Origin: Bacteroidia bacterium
GTDB taxonomy: Bacteria; Bacteroidota; Bacteroidia; Flavobacteriales; Flavobacteriaceae
NCBI GenBank assembly: GCA_030427985.1
Contig: JAUIBH010000003.1
Span: forward strand, 16,689 to 80,688
DNA length: 64,000 bases
Direction of reading: 5' to 3'
Below, piece by piece: positions 53,235 to 63,200 of the stretch (the stretch's first letter is position 1; each line of letters starts with the position of its first letter). Position numbers and translations under genes: made by a program. The notes below the pieces were generated by a model, which searched no databases, was not told the origin of the DNA, and saw nothing but the letters and a program-made list of their open reading frames with translations.

Positions 53235-55640
53235 CTAATTTCTTAGCGGTTTCCCAGTTTTCAACATGTGCTGGATGCGCTCCAAAGTCTTCCGTTCTGT
53301 ACATAGCGAAAGGAATGCTTCCCGCTCTAAATCCAACAAGTATTGTTCGCTTACATAATTGGCTTCGGATAAATCACCTCCGGCCATTACATAGGCCAGT
53401 TTGTCGGCAATTTTCTTGTCGTGCTCTGAAATATAGTGTCCAGCTTCCATGGAATCGGTTCCTACTAAGAACATTCCAAGTGCCTGTTTACCCAAAACCT
53501 TCACATCTTTTCGTGGTATTGGTTTGGTGTATCCTGCTTCCGCCAATAATTTGGCATACGCCTTGGCGGTAGCAATTTGTCGGTCTTTGTTCACGACCAC
53601 CACATCTTTTCCTTTTTGCAGGATGCCCAAATCAAAGGCTTCATAAGCGGATGTGGACACTTTGGCCATACCGATGGTCAAGAAGTACTCCTGCAACACA
53701 TTCAATTCGACATCATTTTTTTGGAAGGTATCTGATGCACGAAGCGTCATTTCCTTGGAACCACCACCACCGGGAATGACCCCAACGCCAAATTCCACCA
53801 ATCCAATGTAGGTTTCTGCGGCTGCGACCACTTTGTCGGCATGCATGGAAAGCTCACAACCACCTCCCAAACACATGCCATGTGGGGCTGAAACCGCTGG
53901 GATGGATGAGTAGCGCATCCGCATCATGGTATCTTGAAAGTATTTGATGGCCATGTTCAACTCATCGTATTCTTGTTCCACCGCCATCATGAAAATCATT
54001 CCGATGTTAGCACCAACAGAAAAGTTGGCTGCTTGGTTTCCAACCACCAATCCTTGAAAATCCTTTTCGGCCAGGTCAACTGCTTTGTTCAATCCGGCCA
54101 ACACATCACCGCCAATGGTGTTCATTTTGGATTGGAATTCACAGTTCAATATGCCATCACCCAAATCCTCGATGACCACACCGCTGTTTTTGAACACTTC
54201 ATTGGACTTTCTAATGTTGTCCAAAATGATGAAGGCATCCTGACCCGGAACTTTTTCCATGGCCTTTTTTGGTATATCATAAAAGTAAGTGGCACCGTCT
54301 TTTACGGTGTAGAAGGAATCAACTCCTGCCGCCTTCATTTCCGAAATCCAAGGGGCAGCTTCCAAACCTTCGGCCTTAATGAATTCCAAACCTTTGTCCA
54401 GTCCGACAGCATCCCAAATCTGGAATGGACCATGCTCCCAGCCGAATCCAGCTTTCATGGCGTCATCAATCTTGTAAAGTTCGTCCGTGACTTCTGGAAT
54501 ACGATGGGTGACGTAAGCAAACAGCGCCCCGAAACTTTTTCGATAAAATTCTCCCGCCTTATCTTTTCCACCCACCAAGATAGGAAATCTATCGATGACC
54601 TTATCAATAGTCTTGGTAAGCTCCAATGTGGCGAATTTTGCACTCTTTTTGGCTCGATAATCCATCGAGTCCAAATCCAACGTGAGGATTTCGCTCTTAC
54701 CATCATCGCCCTTAACTTTTTTATAGAAACCTTGTCCGGTTTTGCTTCCCAACCATTTGTTTTCCATCATGGTATTGATGAAATCGGGCAGTTGGAATAG
54801 TTCATGGCGCTCATCATCCTTACAGTTTTCACTGATACCGTTGGCCACATGCACCAAAGTGTCCAATCCAACCACATCAACGGTACGGAAGGTGGCGGAT
54901 TTTGGTCGGCCAATTACTGGCCCCGTAAGCTTGTCAACCTCTTCTACCGTCATGTCCATTTCTTTTACGGCATGGAACAAACTCTGAATGCTAAAAATCC
55001 CGATACGGTTACCAATAAAGGCAGGGGTATCTTTGGCCACCACCGAAGTTTTACCTAAATATTGTTCACCGTAGCTGTTCAAAAATTCCAACACTTCCGG
55101 GGAAGTTTCAGGTCCGGGGATGATTTCAAAGAGTTTCAGATACCGAGGCGGGTTAAAGAAGTGGGTTCCGCAGAAATGTTCCTTGAAATCCTGACTTCTG
55201 CCTTCACTCATGAACTTAATGGGGATGCCCGAAGTATTGGAAGTGATGAGCGTACCCGGAGTTCTATATTTTTCCAAGTTTTCAAAAACTTGTTTTTTGA
55301 TGTCCAACCGCTCCACGACCACCTCAATAATCCAATCCACTTTGGAGACTTTGGAAATATCATCCTCCAAATTTCCGGTTGTGATTCGGTTTGCAAATTT
55401 TTGATGGTAAATGGGGGAGGGTTTTGATTTTAATGCTGCGGCCAACGCATCGTTCACCAATCGGTTGCGAACCACTTTATCCTCCAAGGTCAGCCCCTTG
55501 GACTTTTCCTTTTCGGTGAGTTCCCTCGGTACAATATCCAGCAATAAAACCTCGACACCGATATTGGCAAAATGGCAGGCAATGCCACTTCCCATGATAC
55601 CAGAACCGATAACGGCAACTTTGTTGATATGCCTTTTCAT
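53235..55640 (-). CDS. fadN: 3-hydroxyacyl-CoA dehydrogenase/enoyl-CoA hydratase (FadN-type)
   Basis: 801 residues. N-terminal Rossmann NAD domain ~1-190 (KVAVIGSGIMGSGIACHFANIGVEVLLLDI, GTHFFNPPRYLKLFEII). 3-Hydroxyacyl-CoA dehydrogenase C-domains ~195-450 (DTPAFIGNRIGIF). Crotonase domain ~480-700 (NQAANFSVGANI, SIPAVSAPHGMCLGGGCELSMHADKV, EFGVGVIPGGGGSKEM). The order dehydrogenase-then-hydratase matches Bacillus FadN rather than the hydratase-first FadB. It does the hydration and NAD oxidation steps of beta-oxidation. It follows the regulator gene by 15 bp. Confidence 0.94.
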   Translation of the reverse strand: MKRHINKVAVIGSGIMGSGIACHFANIGVEVLLLDIVPRELTEKEKSKGLTLEDKVVRNRLVNDALAAALKSKPSPIYHQKFANRITTGNLEDDISKVSKVDWIIEVVVERLDIKKQVFENLEKYRTPGTLITSNTSGIPIKFMSEGRSQDFKEHFCGTHFFNPPRYLKLFEIIPGPETSPEVLEFLNSYGEQYLGKTSVVAKDTPAFIGNRIGIFSIQSLFHAVKEMDMTVEEVDKLTGPVIGRPKSATFRTVDVVGLDTLVHVANGISENCKDDERHELFQLPDFINTMMENKWLGSKTGQGFYKKVKGDDGKSEILTLDLDSMDYRAKKSAKFATLELTKTIDKVIDRFPILVGGKDKAGEFYRKSFGALFAYVTHRIPEVTDELYKIDDAMKAGFGWEHGPFQIWDAVGLDKGLEFIKAEGLEAAPWISEMKAAGVDSFYTVKDGATYFYDIPKKAMEKVPGQDAFIILDNIRKSNEVFKNSGVVIEDLGDGILNCEFQSKMNTIGGDVLAGLNKAVDLAEKDFQGLVVGNQAANFSVGANIGMIFMMAVEQEYDELNMAIKYFQDTMMRMRYSSIPAVSAPHGMCLGGGCELSMHADKVVAAAETYIGLVEFGVGVIPGGGGSKEMTLRASDTFQKNDVELNVLQEYFLTIGMAKVSTSAYEAFDLGILQKGKDVVVVNKDRQIATAKAYAKLLAEAGYTKPIPRKDVKVLGKQALGMFLVGTDSMEAGHYISEHDKKIADKLAYVMAGGDLSEANYVSEQYLLDLEREAFLSLCTERKTLERIQHMLKTGKPLRN

Positions 55641-55655
55641 TGATGTATGTTTGTT

Positions 55656-56102
55656 TTAATTAGTCGTTTTTATGTATATTTTTTTATCTGAAATCAATTT
55701 GTTGATGATATCCACAGTTTTGAAGAAACCTTCAAGATTTTCTTCGGATATGTTGTCCTTGACCACTTCATTAAAACGGAGTACAACATCCTTGGATTCT
55801 TTTCTTTTTTCAAGCCCCAATGCAGTAAGGTGAATCAATACCCCTCTGCCATCATTTGGATTTGGCTTTCGTTGTATAAAGCCTCTTTGCTCAATATTTT
55901 TTAAGATCCTGGATAAGCTTGTAGATTCCATTCCCATTTTGGGTCCCAATGCGGTACTCGGCGTACCTTGTTTTGGGTCGATGCTCAAGAGCGTAAAGCC
56001 AATGGCCATGGTAATCCCATAATTCTTGGCCTCTTCATTGTACATTTTACTGACGGCTTGCCACGTGGCTCTCAATGCATAGTCAATGGTCAAATCTTTC
56101 AT
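55656..56102 (-). CDS. MarR-type regulator of the fatty-acid oxidation operon
   Basis: 148 residues with the winged-helix pattern: SIDPKQGTPSTALGPKMGMESTSLSRILKNIEQRGFIQRKPNPNDGRGVLIHLTALGLE. It is the first gene of the fad operon. A perfect 26-bp inverted repeat lies just upstream of its start. It most likely represses fadNAE until an acyl-CoA or fatty acid releases it; the ligand is inferred from the operon. Confidence 0.88.
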   Translation of the reverse strand: MKDLTIDYALRATWQAVSKMYNEEAKNYGITMAIGFTLLSIDPKQGTPSTALGPKMGMESTSLSRILKNIEQRGFIQRKPNPNDGRGVLIHLTALGLEKRKESKDVVLRFNEVVKDNISEENLEGFFKTVDIINKLISDKKIYIKTTN

Positions 56103-56133
56103 AGAACAGGTTTGGTGTTCTCAAATATATGAA

Positions 56134-56159
56134 AATTTATTATGCGTGCATAATAAATT
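56134..56159 (-). promoter_or_regulatory. Perfect 26-bp inverted repeat, likely MarR operator of the fad operon
   Basis: Two 12-bp arms, AATTTATTATGC (56134-56145) and its exact reverse complement (56148-56159), flank a 2-base centre. It begins 32 bp upstream of the regulator start codon, in the expected promoter. MarR dimers bind such near-continuous palindromes. Confidence 0.7.
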
Positions 56160-56343
56160 ATATATAAATAATCAGATGGGAAGAAGACCATTTTTTTTAT
56201 TTCTGAATTTTCACTCGAAGGGTTTTATCAGCTTTTTTTGGAATGAACACCAACCGTCAAATTGAATAAGGCATCCATAAGATGACATATATAAATATGT
56301 GCGATGGGTTATACATTGCATTATTTAGCTAAAGACCATAAAA

Positions 56344-57861
56344 ATGAAAAAATCATTCGACATACAGATTCAGGAGTCGTTGAAACTTGCTAAAGAAGGA
56401 AAGTTTCAGGAAGCTTTTTCAATGATGGATAAAATCTTTGCCAATCACTTTGATGAACTGGACAATTGTAATAAAAACACCTTTATTCTATATAACAATT
56501 ACCTGATAGTTTGTGCTAAGGTAAAAGAACATAAAAAAGGCCTAGCATTATTCGAGAGCATAAAAAAAATTGCTTGGAAGAATAACGCAATATTTCATTC
56601 GGTTAGTCTGCTATTTGTGGCTATCGGAGATTTCGATAATGCACTGAAACAGATTAAAAACTGCTATTTATATGATAATAGTACTTACTGGAAAACCCAC
56701 GCCTCAAAAGATCCCGATCTAAATGTTCTTGCTAATCAAGAAGACTTTCGGAAACTGGCTAAAGCGCCATATTCCAGGAATTATAATGGAGCGAAATTAA
56801 AAGACCTTATAATCAGTTCAGTTGAACAAACCGAATGCCCAAGAAGGCATGAAATATGTGTTTTATCCGGCCAAAAGATTGGAAAGGGGGATAAGGTTTT
56901 GAAAATAGAATGGCTTTTTGGCGGTACATGCTATGCCCTACAAGGGTATCTGGAGAAATCTGAACTTTATGATAATTATAAAAACAAATTCTTAGAAAAT
57001 AAATATGATATTAAAGAATTTGATATAAACGGAGTTGTTTATCATCCAAAATTTAAAGCGTTAATAAGGGATTTTGATTTGGACAAAGCCCTTCATCTGA
57101 TCTTTTATGATCCTCCCATTAAACAAACACCATTTTGGCACCATAGTGGCGGGCAGTCACCAGGTGTTGAATTTGCTATGAATCTTCAAAAAATGCCCAA
57201 TACAATTGAGCATTGGGGGTATCAAGAAGTTGTTTTTATGATTTCAATTTTATTTAAAATCGGTCATAAAGCGGATATTTTAAAAAGGATGATTGATTTT
57301 CCAAAACATGCTGTTCTATTACTGGCGATGGCCAATGATTTAAGATTTCAAGAAAAAGCAGCAGCTATTTTGGACTTACCAAAGCTGCCCGATATTTTTG
57401 ATCTGTTTAGGGAGAAGAAGAAATTTAGTCTGGAGGATATGCTCGAGATTATAAAATTTGGGAAAGAAAATCCTGTTTTTTTAGAGCTATTGGGAAAATG
57501 TCTAAACCAGTATCAAACACATTACTTGAATTTTTTCAGACTTAATTCCGAGTTCTCAAAATTTGAGGGTAAAAACCCACAACTCTGTTATTTCTTCATT
57601 TCCAAACCGGATAAGCATTTATTTTTATATAACCTATTGACAAAAAAAGAATTCCCTGTTGATCAAAATAGTTCCCTTACTTACATGAAAGCCTTTTATT
57701 TTAGATCAGCTATTTTTTATGTTCTTTTCCAATACCCGGAGAGGGTTGATTCTTGGCTTGACTATATGCAACAAGAAGTGCGCTATTTTCCTTCAGGAAG
57801 CCCTCAAGGATATATCAATGATACTAAAAGAATGGTAAATAAATTCTTGAAAAAATTTTAA
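56344..57861 (+). CDS. Orphan protein with N-terminal TPR-like helices
   Basis: 505 residues, no signal peptide. I do not recognise the family. Residues ~1-130 look like TPR helices (ESLKLAKEGKFQEAFSMMDKIF, IFHSVSLLFVAIGDFDNALKQI). A Cys/His cluster follows near 165-180 (CPRRHEICVLSGQKIGKGDKV), a possible zinc knuckle. The rest is helical and Lys/Phe-rich. The gene is visibly richer in A/T (many AAA, ATA, TTA codons) than its neighbours and stands alone between the fad operon and fadD, which suggests horizontal acquisition. Immunity or scaffolding roles are possible but unsupported. Confidence 0.8.
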   Translation: MKKSFDIQIQESLKLAKEGKFQEAFSMMDKIFANHFDELDNCNKNTFILYNNYLIVCAKVKEHKKGLALFESIKKIAWKNNAIFHSVSLLFVAIGDFDNALKQIKNCYLYDNSTYWKTHASKDPDLNVLANQEDFRKLAKAPYSRNYNGAKLKDLIISSVEQTECPRRHEICVLSGQKIGKGDKVLKIEWLFGGTCYALQGYLEKSELYDNYKNKFLENKYDIKEFDINGVVYHPKFKALIRDFDLDKALHLIFYDPPIKQTPFWHHSGGQSPGVEFAMNLQKMPNTIEHWGYQEVVFMISILFKIGHKADILKRMIDFPKHAVLLLAMANDLRFQEKAAAILDLPKLPDIFDLFREKKKFSLEDMLEIIKFGKENPVFLELLGKCLNQYQTHYLNFFRLNSEFSKFEGKNPQLCYFFISKPDKHLFLYNLLTKKEFPVDQNSSLTYMKAFYFRSAIFYVLFQYPERVDSWLDYMQQEVRYFPSGSPQGYINDTKRMVNKFLKKF

Positions 57862-57890
57862 TAGGCATTCCTCTTTTTTGGAATTATTTG

Positions 57891-59660
57891 TCAATGCCCA
57901 TAAATATCATTATAGAGGCCTAAATATTTCTCCTTCACAATTTTGCGTTTTAGCTTCATGGTAGGGGTAAGGTGGCCTTCCTCAACGCTCCAAACATCTG
58001 GGGTCAACCGAAACTGCTTTACCTTCTCCCATTTGGCAAAATCTTCATTGGAGACATCCACCTCTTCTTGAAAACGGGCTATGACCTTTTCATTCGTGAC
58101 CAAATCAGAATTTTCACCAATAGCAACTTGGTGTCGCTTGGCCCACTCACGAACAAAGTCAAAATTAGGTTGAATCAGAGCAGCGGGCATTTTTTCACCT
58201 TCGCCCACAACCATAATCTGTTCTATAAAGCGGGATTCCTTAAATCGATTTTCCAACAATTGTGGAGCGACGTATTTACCACCAGAGGTTTTAAACATTT
58301 CTTTCTTACGATCCGTAATCTGTAAAAAGCCATCTTCATCAATCTCACCTATATCCCCCGTATGGAAGTAACCGTCCTGGAGTACCTCTGCTGTTTTTTC
58401 AGGGTCTTTGTAATAGCCCATCATTACATTGGGTCCCTTGCAAAGAATTTCACCGTCTTCGGCAATTTTTATTTCAACACCATCCATAATTCTTCCCACT
58501 TTGCCTATTTTCCAACCATGGTTTCGCATTTCACTTACCGAAATTCCAGGTGATGTCTCAGTGAGTCCATAGCACTCCATAATGGGCATATCAGCAGCGG
58601 CAAAAATATGTCCAAGTCTAGGCTGTAGTGCCGCACTACCAGAAGCCATCATTTCCAAATTGCCTCCAAGTGCTTCTTTCCATTTGCTGAATATCAATTT
58701 TCTAGCCAACTTTAGCTTCAGCTCATACCACCAACCATTTGCCTTGTAGGGCTCAAATTTGAATCCAAGTTCCACGGCCCAAAAGAAAAGTTTCTTTTTG
58801 AGTCCGGTCAGTGCCGTACCCTTGGCAATAATGGCATCGTATACCTTTTCCACCAATCTTGGTACCACCGTCATGCAAGCTGGCTTCACTTCTTTGACAT
58901 TTTCACTGATTTTGTCCAGTCCTTCCGCAAAATAGATTTCATAGCATAGATAAATGTATGCATACGAAAAGGTTCGTTCAAAAATATGGCAGAGGGGCAA
59001 AAAACTCAAAACGGGATCACCAGGTTCCAAGGGCAATCGGTTTTGGGCCGATAGTACATTTGAAACAATATTATTATGTGATAACATTACACCTTTGGGT
59101 TTTCCCGTTGTACCAGATGTATAAATTAGAGTGGCCAAATCACCAGGAGACACCCCTTCTTTTCGTTTCTCAACTTCTTCCTGGTTTGCGGCATCCGCTC
59201 CCAGTTCCAAAACCTCTGTCCAGCTCTTGCAATTGTCCAATTGATTAAAAGAATACACATCTTTTAAGGCCTTTACATTTTCGCTAATGGCCAAGACCTT
59301 TTGAAGAACTTCATCACAGGATACAAAGCAGTATTTGGCCTCAGAATGGTTTAATATATATTCATAATCCTCTTCGGCAATGGTAGGGTAAATGGGTACA
59401 TTTTGGGCGCCTACTTGGAGTATGCCTATATCGGAAATGCACCACTCGGTTCTATTGGTGGTAGAAATAAGGGCAATCTTGTCATTAGGTTTCACACCCA
59501 ATTTAAGAAGTCCTCTGCTAAATGCATTTGCCTTATCAATATATTCTTTTGTTGAGGTTGCTACCCATTGGCCGTTGTATTTGGTGACCAATGCTTTTTC
59601 GAGGGGGTGTTTTTCCATTTGGTAGTATGGAAAATCGAACAATCGGGTAACTGTTTGCAT
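57891..59660 (-). CDS. fadD: Long-chain acyl-CoA synthetase
   Basis: 589 residues, soluble. AMP-binding motifs: LIYTSGTTGKPKGVMLSHNN (P-loop, ~180-199), the A5 region YGLTETSPGISVSE, and the A8 region YFHTGDIGEIDEDGFLQITDRKKEMFKTSGGKYVAPQ. It activates fatty acids with ATP and CoA. It is separated from the fad operon only by the orphan gene; both are on the minus strand. It probably feeds the fad pathway and lipid synthesis. Confidence 0.92.
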   Translation of the reverse strand: MQTVTRLFDFPYYQMEKHPLEKALVTKYNGQWVATSTKEYIDKANAFSRGLLKLGVKPNDKIALISTTNRTEWCISDIGILQVGAQNVPIYPTIAEEDYEYILNHSEAKYCFVSCDEVLQKVLAISENVKALKDVYSFNQLDNCKSWTEVLELGADAANQEEVEKRKEGVSPGDLATLIYTSGTTGKPKGVMLSHNNIVSNVLSAQNRLPLEPGDPVLSFLPLCHIFERTFSYAYIYLCYEIYFAEGLDKISENVKEVKPACMTVVPRLVEKVYDAIIAKGTALTGLKKKLFFWAVELGFKFEPYKANGWWYELKLKLARKLIFSKWKEALGGNLEMMASGSAALQPRLGHIFAAADMPIMECYGLTETSPGISVSEMRNHGWKIGKVGRIMDGVEIKIAEDGEILCKGPNVMMGYYKDPEKTAEVLQDGYFHTGDIGEIDEDGFLQITDRKKEMFKTSGGKYVAPQLLENRFKESRFIEQIMVVGEGEKMPAALIQPNFDFVREWAKRHQVAIGENSDLVTNEKVIARFQEEVDVSNEDFAKWEKVKQFRLTPDVWSVEEGHLTPTMKLKRKIVKEKYLGLYNDIYGH

Positions 59661-59751
59661 AGTAAGTTTCTATTAGGTAATTGCAAAATAGGGAAAGGAA
59701 ACGGTATTTTAAAACGAGTTATTCAAAAACAAGCTGAAATTCCTGCTAATT

Positions 59752-60207
59752 TTACACAAAATGTAATTTCATGCCCTCGTGGGAATCCGTAAATCCCAAA
59801 GATTTGTAGAAAGCCAGTGCATCTGGTCGTTTTTTGTCCGTGGTCAATTGTACTACATGGGCTCCCTTTTGTTTTGACCGATGAATGGCCCACTGAAATA
59901 ATTGTTTCCCAATTCCTTTACCGCGGTAGTCTTCCCGGATCCGAACTGCCTCTATTTGTGCCCGGATTCCGCCTTGATAGGTGAGATATTGAAGAAAGCT
60001 CAATTGAAGGGTTCCAATGACTTCACCGTTTTCATTTTCAATGACAACCAATTCTTGGTTGGGGTCATTAAAGATATTAACAAAGGCTTGGTAGTATGCA
60101 TCGGGAAGTGGGTCTTTATAATCTTCCCGAAGCTTCCCCAATTTATCATTGGCCAGCATTTGTACTATGGCAGGAACATCTTCTTTTTCTGCTTGCCTAA
60201 TCTTCAT
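59752..60207 (-). CDS. GNAT family N-acetyltransferase
   Basis: 151 residues: KIRQAEKEDVPAIVQML, GTLQLSFLQYLTYQGGIRAQIEAVRIREDYRGKGIGKQLFQWAI and DALAFYKSLGFTDSHEGMKLHF. The acyl-CoA loop RGKGIGKQ is clear. The substrate is unknown. The start overlaps the 3' end of purL by 11 bp, so it is probably co-transcribed with purL. Confidence 0.88.
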   Translation of the reverse strand: MKIRQAEKEDVPAIVQMLANDKLGKLREDYKDPLPDAYYQAFVNIFNDPNQELVVIENENGEVIGTLQLSFLQYLTYQGGIRAQIEAVRIREDYRGKGIGKQLFQWAIHRSKQKGAHVVQLTTDKKRPDALAFYKSLGFTDSHEGMKLHFV

Positions 60208-63200
60208 GGTTTACGTTTTCCACCCACTCTCTAGCATTTACAAAAGCTTGTAGCCAAGGCGAAACCACATCAGTTCTATCCTTCGGATAATGAGCCCAGT
60301 TCCATGGAAATGTGGACCGCTCAATGTGTGGCATGGTCACCAAGTGGCGTCCTGTTTTGTCGCAGAGCATGGCGGTGTTGTAATCACTCCCATTAGGATT
60401 GGCGGGATACCCCTCATACCCGTATTTGGCCACAATACCATATTCACTTTCAGCATGGGGCAGGCTAAATTTACCCTCACCATGTGAAATCCAAACGCCT
60501 AATGTCGTGCCCGCCATATTGGAGAGCATGACAGAGTTGTTTTCTTGAATTTTTACCGAAGTAAAACCACTTTCGTGCTTGTGCGATTCATTATAGGTCA
60601 TTCTGCCATGGGTCTCATGCTCTGGATTGATCAAATCCAATTCCATAAACAATTGGCACCCATTGCAAATACCGACGGATAACGTATTGGGGCGAGCAAA
60701 GAAATCTTTCAAAGCCTTATTGGCCTTTTCATTATATTTAAATGCTCCAGCCCAACCCTTGGCACTTCCCAGAACATCTGAATTGGAAAATCCACCCACA
60801 GCTCCGATAAACTGAATATCTTCCAAGGTTTCTCGTCCCGTGATAAGGTCGGTCATGTGGACATCTTTTACATCAAATCCAGCCAGGTACATGGCATTGG
60901 CCATTTCCCGCTCGGAATTACTTCCTTTTTCGCGAAGGATGGCAGCTTTGGGTCGATTTCCAGTGGGAATACTGGGCAACTTTCCAGTAAAATCTTTTGG
61001 AAATTCGTAGGTCAAAGCTTGATGCTTGTAATTGTCATAACGGTCTTTGGCAAGTCCATTGGCGGTTTGTTTATTGTCCAACAGATAAGAAGTTTTGAAC
61101 CACGTATCACGGAGTGATGTTATGTTCAGTCCAATCTCTACTCCATTATTTTTGATTGTCAGAGTACTTTCCGGAGTAACACTGCCTATCTTATGGAATT
61201 CAACACCAGCATCTTTCAAAACGTTTTCTGCGGAAGCATCTTTGGCTTGGAAAACAAGCCCAGCATTTTCTGAAAATAACAGTTTAATGCTGTCTGATTC
61301 TCCAATAGGGGTCAAATCCAGTTGGGCGCCGAGGTCATTATCTGCAAAACAAAGTTCCAATAAGGTAGTGATCAATCCGCCGGATGCTACATCGTGACCT
61401 GCCAAAATCTGGTCACTTTTAATTAATTCTTGAAGGGTATTGAAAACGGTCTTTACATAATCCGCATCCAAAACCGAAGGGGTTTCATCACCGATACCGT
61501 TCAAAATTTGGGCAAAGGAAGAACCACCCAATTTATGGCTATCCTTGGAGATATTTATATAGTAGATGTCGCCTCCATCTTTTTGAAGCACAGGTTCCAC
61601 CACCTTGGTGATGTCATCACAATGTGCTGCGGCAGAAACGATTACAGTTCCAGGAGACAACACCTCACCATCTTTATATTTTTGTTTCATGGAAAGCGAA
61701 TCCTTTCCAGTAGGCACATTGATGCCGAGTTCAATGACAAAATCCGACAAAGATTCCACGGCTTTGTACAAACGGGCATCCTCACCTTCATTGCGGCAGG
61801 GCCACATCCAGTTAGCGGAAAGGGAAACGGATTTTAGGCCATCCTTTAAGGGCGCCCAAACCATATTTGTTAGTGATTCCGCTACACTATTTCTGCTTCC
61901 CGCAACGGGGTCAATCAAAGAGGAAACGGGTGAATGTCCAATGGTAGTAGCAATACCTTCTTTCCCTTTAAAATCCAAGGCCATCACTCCGCAATTGTTC
62001 AAAGGCAGTTGCAAAGGGCCAACACACTGTTGCTTGGCAACGTGGCCGCCTACACAGCGGTCCACTTTATTGGTGAGCCAATCTTTACAGGCTACCGCTT
62101 CCAGTTGCAATACATGTTCCAAATATTCATGGAAATGCTCTAAGGAATAGGAGAGGGTTGGATAGTTTTGTTGTGCTGATTTGTCATCCATAATGGTCTT
62201 GGGTGAGCTTCCAAACATATCCGAAAGCTCCAAATCCATTGGCTTTTCACCGGATTCATGCGATTCAAAAGTGAAACGGAGGTCACCCGTAACCTCACCC
62301 ACATTGTACATGGGGGAGCGCTCACGAGCAGCTACGCGATCTAATAAATCCAAATCCTTTTCACCAATCACCAAGCCCATACGTTCTTGGGATTCGTTCC
62401 CGATCAATTCCTTTTTGGAAAGGGTAGGGTCGCCGACAGGCAATTTGTCGGTATCGATATTTCCTCCGGTTTCTTCCACCAATTCCGATAGACAGTTGAG
62501 GTGTCCACCGGCTCCATGATCATGGATGGAAACGATAGGGTTATCATGACTTTCCAACAATCCACGAACAGCATTTGAGGCTCTTTTTTGCATTTCAGGG
62601 TTGGAACGTTGTACGGCATTCAACTCGATGGCGGAGCTAAATTCACCCGTATCGGCACTGGAAACTGCTGCACCACCCATTCCAATGCGGTAATTATCAC
62701 CACCTAGAACGACTATTCTGTCTCCTTTTTTGGGCGTGTCCTTCAGCGCTTGGTTGGTTTTACCGTAACCAATACCTCCGGCCATCATAATCACCTTGTC
62801 GAAACCTAGTTTTCGAGCTTCCTCTTGATGTTCGAAGGTAAGCACGGAACCTGCAATAAGGGGTTGCCCGAATTTGTTTCCAAAATCGGATGCCCCATTG
62901 GAAGCCTTGATCAAAATATCCATGGGGGTTTGGTACAACCAATCTCTTTCTTTCATTCCTTTTTCCCAAGGCCGGTTTTCTTCCAAACGGGAATAGGAAG
63001 TCATGTAGACCGCAGTTCCTGCCAAGGGCAACGAGCCTTTTCCACCTGCCAAACGATCACGAATCTCGCCCCCGGAACCTGTTGCAGCTCCATTGAAAGG
63101 CTCCACCGTAGTTGGGAAGTTATGGGTTTCGGCTTTGAGGGATAAAACCGAATCAAATTCTTTTTCTTCGTAAAAATCAGGTTGATCGGCACTTTTTGGC

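Noticed and set aside
53934-54800. Long plus-strand frame of 288 codons
   Set aside because: Antisense to fadN, whose catalytic motifs are intact; codon bias of the coding strand creates the open frame.
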